Shown here in pieces: positions 51,138 to 60,170 of a stretch of 64,000 nt of DNA. The stretch spans positions 558,001 to 622,000 of the forward strand of contig OY970226.1 of assembly GCA_963714065.1 (NCBI GenBank), read 5' to 3'. The notes under the pieces were generated by a model. It did no database searches. It saw only the letters and a list, made by a program, of their open reading frames with translations, and was not told where the DNA came from. This DNA is from JAZKID01 sp963714065 (GTDB lineage: Bacteria; Pseudomonadota; Alphaproteobacteria; Rhizobiales; UBA4765). The first letter of the stretch is position 1. The number at the start of each line of letters is the position of its first letter. A program made the position numbers and the translations under genes.

Positions 51138-52544
51138 TCACGCCGCTTTCTTTGCCAACTCTCCAGGCAACGCCGCTGCCCATTGTGTGATCGAGCCGGC
51201 ACCGAGACAGATGACGAGATCGCCCGGCTCGGCAATGGATTTGACAAGCACGGGCAGATCTTCGGCTTTTTCTAATGGAAGTACATTGCGATGGCCGTGC
51301 GCTTTGAGGCCCTGCACCAGATCCTCGCGCATGGCACCCTCGATAGGCTGCTCGCCCGCCGCATAGGTGTCTGCGACGATCACCGTATCGGCGTCGTTGA
51401 AGCAGGTGCAGAACTGGTTGAACAACGAGAGCAGGCGCGTGTAACGATGCGGTTGCACCACCGCGATCACCTTGCCTTGCGCCACCTGTCTTGCCGCACG
51501 TAGCGCGGCGGTAATTTCCACCGGGTGATGGCCGTAATCGTCGATGATGGTGACGCCGTTCCAGGTGCCGACATGCGTAAAGCGCCGCTTGACGCCGGCG
51601 AACGAGGCGAGGCCCTTACGGATATCGTCGTCGGAAATGCCGAGCTGGCTTGCGACCGCAATTGCCGCCGTGGCGTTCAGCGCATTGTGATAGCCGGGCA
51701 TCGGAATCGACAGGTCCGAAACCGTGCGCACCAAATCCTTCTTGCGATCAGTGATCGCAACCTCGAATGTCGTGCGGATACCCTGATTGCCGAGATTGAA
51801 CAGGCGCACATCGGCCTGCGGGTTTTCGCCATAGGTGACCACGCGCTTGTCGATGATCTTGGCGACAAGCTGCTGCACGACCGGATGGTCGATGCACATG
51901 ACCGCAAAACCGTAGAACGGAATATTCTCGACATATTGAATGTAAGCGCGCTTGGCGTCTTCGAAACTGCCGTAATGGTCGAGATGTTCGGGATCGATAT
52001 TGGTAACGATGACGACATCGGCCGGCAGTTTCACGAAAGTACCGTCGCTCTCGTCCGCTTCCACCACCATCCATTTGCCGGTGCCAAGTTTGGCATTGGT
52101 GCCATAAGCATTGACGATGCCGCCATTGATGAATGTGGGATCGAAACCGCCCGCTTCCAGAAGCGAGGCGACGAGCGATGTCGTCGTCGTCTTGCCATGC
52201 GTGCCGCCGATTGCGACGCAGGAGCGCAGGCGCATCAGCTCGGCCAGCATTTCGGCACGGCGCACGACGGGGATGTGGCGCTCGCGCGCCGCCATCAGTT
52301 CCGGATTGTCTTTCTTCACGGCGGAAGAGACGACGACCACTTCCGCATCGCCGATATTTTCGGCCTTGTGGCCGACCATGATCGTCGCACCCTTTTCGCG
52401 CAGGCGTTTGACATTGTAATTGTCGGCGATATCGGAGCCCTGCACCGTATAGCCGAGATTGATCAGCACCTCGGCGATGCCCGACATGCCGATGCCGCCG
52501 ATGCCGATGAAATGGAGCGGACCTACATTCTGCGGAAGTTTCAT
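51138..52544 (-). CDS. murC: UDP-N-acetylmuramate-L-alanine ligase MurC
   Basis: 468 residues. N-terminal HFIGIGGIGMSGIAEVL, P-loop AIGGTHGKTTTTSLVA, the ATP site EADESDGTFVKLP, and DDYGHHPVEITAAL are all present. It adds L-Ala to UDP-MurNAc. One base separates it from murG upstream, and it is contiguous with the amidotransferase gene downstream. Confidence 0.96.
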   Translation of the reverse strand: MKLPQNVGPLHFIGIGGIGMSGIAEVLINLGYTVQGSDIADNYNVKRLREKGATIMVGHKAENIGDAEVVVVSSAVKKDNPELMAARERHIPVVRRAEMLAELMRLRSCVAIGGTHGKTTTTSLVASLLEAGGFDPTFINGGIVNAYGTNAKLGTGKWMVVEADESDGTFVKLPADVVIVTNIDPEHLDHYGSFEDAKRAYIQYVENIPFYGFAVMCIDHPVVQQLVAKIIDKRVVTYGENPQADVRLFNLGNQGIRTTFEVAITDRKKDLVRTVSDLSIPMPGYHNALNATAAIAVASQLGISDDDIRKGLASFAGVKRRFTHVGTWNGVTIIDDYGHHPVEITAALRAARQVAQGKVIAVVQPHRYTRLLSLFNQFCTCFNDADTVIVADTYAAGEQPIEGAMREDLVQGLKAHGHRNVLPLEKAEDLPVLVKSIAEPGDLVICLGAGSITQWAAALPGELAKKAA

Positions 52545-52545
52545 C

Positions 52546-53661
52546 TTAACCCTGCTGCCCTTCGTTTAAGCGTAAAGCCGTATCTTCCACAAGATTGGCT
52601 AACAATTTGACAGCATCAGGGCGGCCCGCCGCCTTGGCGGCCCTCGCGCAATTTTCCATCCATAGAGGATCGTGCAGGGTCAGGGAAAAAAGCGCGGCCA
52701 GGCGTTCGGGGTTCAACTCCTTCTGCTCGGCCAGGATCGCAGCACCAGATGCCGCCAGCGCCTGCGCATTGCGCAACTGGTCGTTGTCGAGCGCATGTGG
52801 CAATGGCACGAGAATGGAGGGGCGGCCAATGGCGGTGATTTCGTTCACCGTGGAGGCGCCGGCGCGCGCCAGCACCAGATGTGCCCGCGCCATGCGTTGC
52901 GGCAAGTCATTGAAGAAGCTAGATATTTCATAGTTTTTCAACCCGAGCTTGGCATAAGCGGCATCCGTGCGTGGCAGGTCTTCCTCGCGCACCTGTTGCA
53001 CAAGCGCGATCCGCGCACGCAGTCTTGAAGGCAGGATCGCAAGCGCGCCGGGCACGATATCGGCGAAAATACGCGCGCCCTGGCTGCCGCCGAAAATCAG
53101 GACGCGAATATCGTCATCGGCGGCGGGGGTATGATAGGGCTGCAACGCCGCTCTCGACACTTCGTCACGCACCGGCATGCCGACGACGCGCGCTTTTGCC
53201 CTGAAGGCATCCTCGAGCAGCGCGGTGTTTTCGACCGCAAGCCCGATGGCCGTCATATGCGGCGCCAGAATTTTATTGGCACGGCCCATTACCGCATTCG
53301 CCTCATGGATCACCGTGGGAATTTTAAGGCCCATCGCCGCGAACAGCGGCGGCAGGGTGGGATAGCCGCCGAAGCCGACGGCGACATCCGGTTTCAGCTT
53401 TTTGACAATGCGGCGCGTTTTCAGAATGCCGCGCCCGATCGTGATAAAGGTGAGCAGGCGCGAAAACGGATTGCGCGAGCGGAATGTTGCGGACGGGATA
53501 ATGTGGATCTTCCGCGCCGGGAAATCGTACTGATCGCAACGCTCGTCGGTCGCAAGCTCGATGGCCCAGCCGCGCGATATAAGCTCCGTTGCCAAAGCCT
53601 GCGCCGGAAAAAGATGGCCGCCCGTGCCGCCTGCGGCCAGCAAAGCGGTGCGACCTGTCAT
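52546..53661 (-). CDS. murG: Lipid II synthase (GlcNAc transferase) MurG
   Basis: 371 residues in the GT-B fold, with N-terminal GGTGGHLFPAQALATEL, GFGGYPTLPPLFAA, HEANAVMGRANKIL, FGGSQGARIF and RAGASTVNEITAIGRPSILVPLPHA. It transfers GlcNAc to lipid I at the inner face of the membrane. It overlaps ftsW by 4 bp. Confidence 0.96.
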   Translation of the reverse strand: MTGRTALLAAGGTGGHLFPAQALATELISRGWAIELATDERCDQYDFPARKIHIIPSATFRSRNPFSRLLTFITIGRGILKTRRIVKKLKPDVAVGFGGYPTLPPLFAAMGLKIPTVIHEANAVMGRANKILAPHMTAIGLAVENTALLEDAFRAKARVVGMPVRDEVSRAALQPYHTPAADDDIRVLIFGGSQGARIFADIVPGALAILPSRLRARIALVQQVREEDLPRTDAAYAKLGLKNYEISSFFNDLPQRMARAHLVLARAGASTVNEITAIGRPSILVPLPHALDNDQLRNAQALAASGAAILAEQKELNPERLAALFSLTLHDPLWMENCARAAKAAGRPDAVKLLANLVEDTALRLNEGQQG

Positions 53662-54791
53662 GCGCCCTGCCTGCTCGACAAGGCATGGCGCAGTTTTCCG
53701 GCCTTGCGTTTGCGCGTCAGCGCCAGCAGGAGACCGACGCCGAAAGCACCGGCGATCATCGAGGAGCCGCCATAGGAGATGAAAGGCAGCGTCATCCCTT
53801 TCGCCGGAATAAGATTGAGATTAACACCCATATTGATAATGGCCTGCATGCCGAACAGCAACGTCAGGCCTGTGACGGCAAGGCGCGTGAAATGATCTTC
53901 CATCTTGATAGCATGCCATAAGCCGCGCAGCACGATGAAGGAAAAAATAGCCACGAGCGCGAGGCAGACGAGAATGCCGAATTCCTCGCCCGCCACCGCG
54001 AAGATGAAATCGGTATGGCTGTCGGGAAGCGAGCGCTTGACGATGCCTTCGCCCGGTCCAACGCCGAGCCAGCCGCCATGTGAAATGCTTTCCACTGCCG
54101 TATCCACCTGCAACGTATCGCCCGTGCCATGCAAGAAACGGTCGATGCGGCTTTGCACATGCGGCAGCATGGTATAAGCGGCGGCCAGGCCTCCGCCTGC
54201 GGCCGTTGCCGTCATCAGCACCCAGAACCAGGGCATGGAGGCCACGAAAAACATACCGCCCCAGATGATGACGATCAGAATGGTCTGGCCGAGATCGGGC
54301 TGCAGCATCAACAGGGAAATAATAAAGCCGAGCAGTGCGAGCACGATCAGATTGCCGGGAAAACCCGGGCGGCGCTGCCCCTCGCTCATCAGCCAGGCGG
54401 CAATCACGATAAAGGCGGGCTTGATGAATTCGGAAGGCTGGATCGAAAAGGCGCCGAAACTCAGCCAGCGTGTCGCGCCTTTTACCTCGGCGCCGATAAA
54501 TAAAGTACCGGCAAGGCCAAGCAGCATGGCGGCGAAAACGGCCAGGCTGACGCGGCGCACGAGACGCGGCGTTAAAAAGGATGTCGCGATCATCACGGCG
54601 ATGGAGGGGATCAGAAACAGCGCATGCCGTTCGACATAATAGAAAGCGGGCAATGAGCGCTTCAGCGCGATCGGCGGGCTGGCGGCAAAGGACAGCACGA
54701 AGCCGCACACCATCAGCACAAGCACGGTGAACAGCATCAGCCGGTCGACTGTCCACCACCATTCCGTAAATTTCGTTTTGCGTGCGCGCAT
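53658..54791 (-). CDS. ftsW: Septal peptidoglycan polymerase FtsW
   Basis: 377 residues with about ten TM helices, of the SEDS family. It has GATRWLSFGAFSIQPSEFIKP, QPDLGQTILIV, the long periplasmic loop with GDTLQVDTAVESISHGGWLGVGPGEG and a C-terminal LPFISYGGSSM. It works with FtsI to polymerise septal peptidoglycan. It lies 5 bases after murD. Confidence 0.95.
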   Translation of the reverse strand: MRARKTKFTEWWWTVDRLMLFTVLVLMVCGFVLSFAASPPIALKRSLPAFYYVERHALFLIPSIAVMIATSFLTPRLVRRVSLAVFAAMLLGLAGTLFIGAEVKGATRWLSFGAFSIQPSEFIKPAFIVIAAWLMSEGQRRPGFPGNLIVLALLGFIISLLMLQPDLGQTILIVIIWGGMFFVASMPWFWVLMTATAAGGGLAAAYTMLPHVQSRIDRFLHGTGDTLQVDTAVESISHGGWLGVGPGEGIVKRSLPDSHTDFIFAVAGEEFGILVCLALVAIFSFIVLRGLWHAIKMEDHFTRLAVTGLTLLFGMQAIINMGVNLNLIPAKGMTLPFISYGGSSMIAGAFGVGLLLALTRKRKAGKLRHALSSRQGA

Positions 54792-54796
54792 GAATA

Positions 54797-56173
54797 TTAC
54801 TTCAGCCTTTCGAAACCGGGCTGGCTTTCCATGAAACGGCAGAAGGCCTCGCCCCTCTCCTCGAAATTGCGGAACTGGTCGAAGGAGGCACAGGCCGGAG
54901 AAAAAAGCACGACCGGATGCGGCGCAAGGGCAGACTGCGCATCGCGGGCGCTTTGTTCCACAGCACGGTCCAGGGTCTTTGCAATCGTCACCGGCACATG
55001 TCCTTCAAGGGTTTTGGCGAAATCGTCAGCCGCCTCGCCGATCAGATAGGCATGACGGATAATGGGGAAAAAACCCTTAAGCGGGACAATTCCGCCGGTT
55101 TTAGGGCGGCCGCCGGCAATCCAGTAAATATTATCGTAGGAACCCAAGGCCTTGGCCGCGGCATCGGTATTGGTCGCCTTGCTGTCGTTAACGATCAGCG
55201 CCTTGCCGATATGGCCGATGCGCTGCATGCGATGGGCAAGGCCCGGAAAAGACTGCATGGCGACAATAATGGTCTGCTCCGGCACGCCGCAAAAACGCGT
55301 GGCCGCGAATGCCGCAGCCGCGTTCTGGGCATTATGTGTGCCACGCAGGCTTGGACAGGTGGAGAGATCTATGATGCGGTGCTCGCCCTCCATCAATATG
55401 GCGCCATCGAGCCAGATGCCGCCGGCCGGTTTTTTCGACATAGAAATCCGGCATGTCTGGATGCGTTGCGCGGCACGCGTCGCCATCGCCTCGCTATAAA
55501 CATCGTCGACGCCAATAACGGCAAGACCAGTCGTACCCGCAATCAGGCGCTCCTTCACATCGGCGTAATGCGTGAGCGAGCCATGGCGGTCGAGATGATC
55601 TTCCGACACGTTCAGCAGCACACCAATAAGTGGATCAAGCGAGGGCGCAAGATCGATCTGGTAGCTCGAACATTCGAGCACGAAAATTTTTTCGTCGCCC
55701 AATTGCAGATCGAGCGCCGGGCGGCCGATATTGCCGCCCATTTCGACCTGCGCGCCGCTTTCGCACAAGATATGCGCAATCAGCGCGGTTGTCGTCGACT
55801 TGCCGTTAGTGCCGGTAATAGCGACAAGTCTTGATTTCGGCGCAACTTTGCTTCGCTCGCGGCAGAAAAGCTCGATATCGCCGATAATTTCGACATCCGC
55901 CGCCCGTGCTTTCTCGACGCTCCAATGCGGCTTTGGATGGGTGAGCGGCACGCCCGGGCTCAAGATAAAACTGTCGAAATTTTTCCAGTCGGCGGTGTTC
56001 AGGTCGGCCAGATGCAGGCCGGCCTCAGCCGCATGCAAACGGCTCGCCTCGCTATCGTCCCAAGCGGACACGCGGGCACCGCCCAGCATGAGCGCTTTTG
56101 CCGTCGCGATCCCCGAACTGCCTAACCCGAATAGGGCGAAATTTTTATCCTTGACATGGGTGAGAGGGATCAT
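54797..56173 (-). CDS. murD: UDP-MurNAc-L-alanine-D-glutamate ligase MurD
   Basis: 458 residues. N-terminal FALFGLGSSGIATAKAL, P-loop AITGTNGKSTTTALIAHIL, LECSSYQIDLAPSLDP, and NDSKATNTDAAAKALGSYDNIYWIAGG are present. It adds D-Glu to UDP-MurNAc-Ala. The start overlaps the mraY stop region by one base. Confidence 0.96.
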   Translation of the reverse strand: MIPLTHVKDKNFALFGLGSSGIATAKALMLGGARVSAWDDSEASRLHAAEAGLHLADLNTADWKNFDSFILSPGVPLTHPKPHWSVEKARAADVEIIGDIELFCRERSKVAPKSRLVAITGTNGKSTTTALIAHILCESGAQVEMGGNIGRPALDLQLGDEKIFVLECSSYQIDLAPSLDPLIGVLLNVSEDHLDRHGSLTHYADVKERLIAGTTGLAVIGVDDVYSEAMATRAAQRIQTCRISMSKKPAGGIWLDGAILMEGEHRIIDLSTCPSLRGTHNAQNAAAAFAATRFCGVPEQTIIVAMQSFPGLAHRMQRIGHIGKALIVNDSKATNTDAAAKALGSYDNIYWIAGGRPKTGGIVPLKGFFPIIRHAYLIGEAADDFAKTLEGHVPVTIAKTLDRAVEQSARDAQSALAPHPVVLFSPACASFDQFRNFEERGEAFCRFMESQPGFERLK

Positions 56174-57258
56174 CAGCGCAGTTTAAGCGTGGACAGGCCG
56201 ATCAGCGCCAACACTACGGCGATTACCCAAAAGCGCATCACCACCTGCGGCTCGGACCAGCCGAGATGCTCAAAATGATGGTGGATCGGCGCCATCTTGA
56301 ACACGCGTTTGCCGGTGGTCTTGAAGGAAGCCACCTGCACGATGACCGAAATCGCTTCCATCACGAAAATGCCGCCGATTACGGCAAGCACGATCTCGTG
56401 CTTGGTTGCGACCGCGACCGTACCGAGCAGGCCGCCCAGCGCCAGCGACCCGGTATCGCCCATGAAAATCTGCGCGGGCGGCGCATTGTACCACAGGAAC
56501 CCCAAACCCGCGCCGATCATCGCGCCGCAGATGACGGCAAGTTCGCCCGTGCCCGGCGTGTGATGCACCTGCAGATAGTTGGCGAAAACCACGTTGCCGC
56601 ACAGATAGGCGATCAGGCCGAAACTGGCGGCGGCGATCATCACCGGCACGATGGCAAGACCGTCGAGGCCGTCGGTAAGATTGACGGCATTGCCGGCGCC
56701 GACGATCACAAAAGCGCCGAACGCAACATAAAACCAGCCGAGATCGACGATCCATTCCTTCGAGAACGGAAAGGCCAGCGACATGTTCTGGGGCGAGGGA
56801 TTGGCGAGGATCAGCAAAACGCAAGCGAGCCCCGCAAACAGAAATTCGACCATCAGCCTTTGCCGCCCGCTAAAGCCGCGCGATGTCCGCTTCGTGACTT
56901 TCAGATAATCGTCGTAAAAGCCGATCAAGCCGAAGCCGATCGTCACCATCAATACGATCCAGACGAGAGGATTGGAAAAATCCGACCACAGCAGTGATGA
57001 AACGATGATGCCGGAGAGGATCATCAGGCCACCCATGGTCGGCGTGCCTTTTTTGGTGAGCAGATGGCTTTGCGGCCCGTCTTCGCGGATCGGCTGGCCC
57101 TTGCCCTGCTTCACACGCAGTTTTGTGATCATGGCCGGGCCGAACATGAAAACGAAAGCCAGCGCCGTGATCGTCGCACCCCCGGTTCTGAATGTAATGT
57201 AGCGGAAGAGATTGAAGAACTGGAAATAGCCTTCCCATTCGCTGAGGAGTTGAAGCAT
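56173..57258 (-). CDS. mraY: Phospho-MurNAc-pentapeptide translocase MraY
   Basis: 361 residues, about ten TM helices. It has GTPTMGGLMIL, the Asp-rich GFYDDYLKVTKRTSRG, NAVNLTDGLDGLAI, FMGDTGSLALGGLLG and the C-terminal MAPIHHHFEHLGWSEPQVV. It forms lipid I from undecaprenyl phosphate. Confidence 0.96.
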   Translation of the reverse strand: MLQLLSEWEGYFQFFNLFRYITFRTGGATITALAFVFMFGPAMITKLRVKQGKGQPIREDGPQSHLLTKKGTPTMGGLMILSGIIVSSLLWSDFSNPLVWIVLMVTIGFGLIGFYDDYLKVTKRTSRGFSGRQRLMVEFLFAGLACVLLILANPSPQNMSLAFPFSKEWIVDLGWFYVAFGAFVIVGAGNAVNLTDGLDGLAIVPVMIAAASFGLIAYLCGNVVFANYLQVHHTPGTGELAVICGAMIGAGLGFLWYNAPPAQIFMGDTGSLALGGLLGTVAVATKHEIVLAVIGGIFVMEAISVIVQVASFKTTGKRVFKMAPIHHHFEHLGWSEPQVVMRFWVIAVVLALIGLSTLKLR

Positions 57259-57270
57259 GCAATTCCTTCC

Positions 57271-58677
57271 TTATGCGGGCGGCCCAAAACGCATGAGCAG
57301 CGATTCAACCACTGGCCCCATTTTCGTGCCGAGCGAGCCCTTGATCATCACCACGTCATGCGGCCTGATCGCCTCGATCAGGGGCCGCTCGATTTGCGCC
57401 GATGACAGTGCATAGGCGCCGCGCAGATCGATTGGCAAGCCCCGCCACAGGCTTTCCATCAGCGGGCCAACAAGATAAACCCGGTTTACCCTGGCTTTGA
57501 GCACCGCTCCCGCAAGCCCGGCATGCAGGTCTGCCGCCGTTTCGCCCAGCTCTAACATATCGCCCAGCACGGCAATGCGCCGCCCCCCGCGCTCGGGCTC
57601 GGTTTCGCCAAGCTGCGCCAGGGCCGCGCGCATGGAGGTGGGGTTGGCGTTATAGCTTTCGTCCACCAGGGTGAAACGGCCGCCGCCGAGCGGCAGATCG
57701 AAGCGCGCGCCCCGCCCGCGTCCGGCCTGCATTTTCGACAGGCTTAAGGCGCCAAGAGCGAGATCGGCCTGCATTTCCATGCAAGCTACCAGCACCGCGA
57801 GCGAATTCTGCGCGATATGCCTACCGGGCATACTGATTTTATAGGCAACCTCGGTGCTAAAGACTTTTGCGGAAATATGCGAATGGGCGGGATGGAGCAT
57901 GACCTGCAGGAGACGCGCATCGGCCCGCCCATTTTCGCCGAAGCTGATGACATGCGCGCCATTTTCGCGGGCGCGTTTTTCAAGCAGCGGCGCGAACTCG
58001 TTATCGATATTGATGATCGCCTTACCGCCCGGCTCGAGCCCTTTAAAAATTTCGGCCTTGGCCTCCGCAATACCCTCAACGCTGTCGAAAAATTCCAGAT
58101 GCACAGGCGCGATCGTCGTGACGATCGCCAGATGCGGGCGCACGAGTTTTGTGAGCGGCGTGATCTCGCCCGCATGATTCATGCCGATTTCGAAAACGCC
58201 GAATTCGGTATCGCGCGGCATGCGCGCCAGGGAAAGCGGCACGCCCCAGTGATTGTTGAACGAGGCCACGGACGCATGCGTGCGCCCGGATGCCGACAGG
58301 GCAAGGCGGAGCATTTCTTTCGTCGTCGTCTTGCCGACCGAGCCGGTGACCGCAACGATTTTCGCCTTCACCAAAGCACGGCGCGCCTGCGCCATGGCGC
58401 GCAAGGCGTCTTCGACATCGTCGACGGCAAGATAGGCGCCCGCAGGCAGGCTGCTTAGCCTGTCCGCGCGCACCACGGCAAGCGCAGCGCCCGCCTTGAA
58501 TGCGGCGGCAACGAAATCGTGTCCGTCGAATTTATCGCCTTTCAATGCGATAAAAATCTCGCCGGGCTTGATCGTGCGCGTGTCGATGGAGAGGCCAGAG
58601 AATTCCTGCGCGCTGGCATTTTGCAGCCTGCCATGTGTGGCGGCAATTAATTCTTCGGCGGTCCAGAGCGATGTCAT
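57271..58677 (-). CDS. murF: UDP-MurNAc-tripeptide D-Ala-D-Ala ligase MurF
   Basis: 468 residues. SIDTRTIKPGEIFIALKG, P-loop AVTGSVGKTTTKEMLRL, FNNHWGVPLSLARMP and DESYNANPTSMRAAL are diagnostic. It adds D-Ala-D-Ala to the UDP-tripeptide. It overlaps murE by 4 bp. Confidence 0.96.
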   Translation of the reverse strand: MTSLWTAEELIAATHGRLQNASAQEFSGLSIDTRTIKPGEIFIALKGDKFDGHDFVAAAFKAGAALAVVRADRLSSLPAGAYLAVDDVEDALRAMAQARRALVKAKIVAVTGSVGKTTTKEMLRLALSASGRTHASVASFNNHWGVPLSLARMPRDTEFGVFEIGMNHAGEITPLTKLVRPHLAIVTTIAPVHLEFFDSVEGIAEAKAEIFKGLEPGGKAIINIDNEFAPLLEKRARENGAHVISFGENGRADARLLQVMLHPAHSHISAKVFSTEVAYKISMPGRHIAQNSLAVLVACMEMQADLALGALSLSKMQAGRGRGARFDLPLGGGRFTLVDESYNANPTSMRAALAQLGETEPERGGRRIAVLGDMLELGETAADLHAGLAGAVLKARVNRVYLVGPLMESLWRGLPIDLRGAYALSSAQIERPLIEAIRPHDVVMIKGSLGTKMGPVVESLLMRFGPPA

Positions 58678-60122
58678 GAGCGAAGCACTTCCCTGATGAC
58701 ATCATGGTCCGAAAACGGATGCGTGATGCCGTTGATGATCTGTCCCGCTTCGTGCCCTTTGCCTGCAACGACAAGAATATCGCCTTTATGCAGGCGCACC
58801 ATGCCTTCCTGGATAGCTTTTTTACGGTCGCCGATTTCGATTGCACCCAATGCCGCTTGAAGAATGGCCTTGCGAATACTCGCCGGATCTTCCGAGCGCG
58901 GGTTATCGTCGGTAACGATCACGACATCGGCTTTCTCAATCGCTATTTTTCCCATCACCGGCCGCTTGGCCGCATCCCTGTCGCCGCCACAGCCAAATAT
59001 AACGATGAGCTTGCCTTTCGTATAAGGGCGCATGGCGTCGAGCAGTTTGGCAAGCGCGTCGGGCTTGTGCGCATAATCGACATAAATACTGCCGCCCTGA
59101 TAATCGGCCACTTTTTCCATGCGGCCGCGCACACCTGCAAGCTTTTCCAATGCCGAAAACACGCGCGCATGCGGGCAATGTGTGGCAAGCGCAAGACCGG
59201 CGGCAAGCAATGCGTTTTCGGCCTGAAAATCGCCGATTAGCGGCAGCAGCACTTCCGCCCTGCCCCATGGCCCACCCAAGGAGAGGCGCTGGCCTTGCGG
59301 AAGCCGCACGCGCGACAGAAGTTTCAGATCTTCGCCCTTGATGCCAACCGTGATCGTCTGCAAGCCACGTTCTTTCGCAGCGCCGATAAAATTACCGGCA
59401 TAAGGACTATCTGCCCACACAACAAAAGGCGCATCCTTTGGCAGCAGCTCGGTAAGGCGGAGCTTGGCCTGCAGATAGGCTTCCATGCTGGAATGATAAT
59501 CGAGATGGTCATGTGATAAATTTGTGAAGGCGCCTGCGCTCAACCGCACGCCGTCGAGCCTGAACTGGTCGAGCCCGTGCGAGGAGGCCTCGATTGCCAG
59601 ATGCGTGATATTCCTGTGCACAAGACCGGCAAGCGTTTCATGCAGGGTGAGCGTATCGGGTGTCGTCAGCGCGCCATAAATCTCGCCTTCTTTTGTAACG
59701 ATGCCGAGCGTGCCGAGGCTGGCCGAGGAAAACCCGGAATGCTCGTAAATCTGGCGCAGAAAATCTGCCGTGGAAGTTTTGCCGCTCGTGCCGGTGACCG
59801 CAACGATCGTTTCGGGCTGCGCACCGTAAAAGCGCGCCGCGATCTTTGAGAGAAACTGGCGCGGCTCTTTTGTCTCGATCCAGGGAATGGATGCCGGATG
59901 ATTTTGCGGCGGCGGTTTTCCTGCCAGAATAGCGCTCGCTCCACCCGCGATTGCCTGAGCAGCGAATGCAAGCCCGTCGGCGCGCGCGCCAGGCAAGGCC
60001 ACAAACAGCGCGCCTTTTTTCACCTTGCGGCTGTCGAGGCAGAGCGCGGCGATTTCGGTATCGAGCGGGCCTGTTACCCGCGCTTCATTATCCTGAAGCA
60101 GGTCCTTCAGCAGCATCCTCAT
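58674..60122 (-). CDS. murE: UDP-MurNAc-dipeptide meso-DAP ligase MurE
   Basis: 482 residues. P-loop VAVTGTSGKTSTADFLRQ, SSHGLDQFRLDG and VDYAHKPDALAKLL are present, along with the DNPR motif (VTDDNPRSEDP) that selects meso-diaminopimelate. The wall is therefore of the DAP type. It overlaps murF by 4 bp and follows ftsI after 48 bases. Confidence 0.96.
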   Translation of the reverse strand: MRMLLKDLLQDNEARVTGPLDTEIAALCLDSRKVKKGALFVALPGARADGLAFAAQAIAGGASAILAGKPPPQNHPASIPWIETKEPRQFLSKIAARFYGAQPETIVAVTGTSGKTSTADFLRQIYEHSGFSSASLGTLGIVTKEGEIYGALTTPDTLTLHETLAGLVHRNITHLAIEASSHGLDQFRLDGVRLSAGAFTNLSHDHLDYHSSMEAYLQAKLRLTELLPKDAPFVVWADSPYAGNFIGAAKERGLQTITVGIKGEDLKLLSRVRLPQGQRLSLGGPWGRAEVLLPLIGDFQAENALLAAGLALATHCPHARVFSALEKLAGVRGRMEKVADYQGGSIYVDYAHKPDALAKLLDAMRPYTKGKLIVIFGCGGDRDAAKRPVMGKIAIEKADVVIVTDDNPRSEDPASIRKAILQAALGAIEIGDRKKAIQEGMVRLHKGDILVVAGKGHEAGQIINGITHPFSDHDVIREVLRS

Positions 60123-60170
60123 CCTATTTACGACAATGACGGTAGAACATGACCGAAATTGGTCAAGCCT

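Noticed and set aside
51525..52610. 361-codon plus-strand frame
   Set aside because: Antisense to murC, whose P-loop and other motifs are intact; no recognisable domain.
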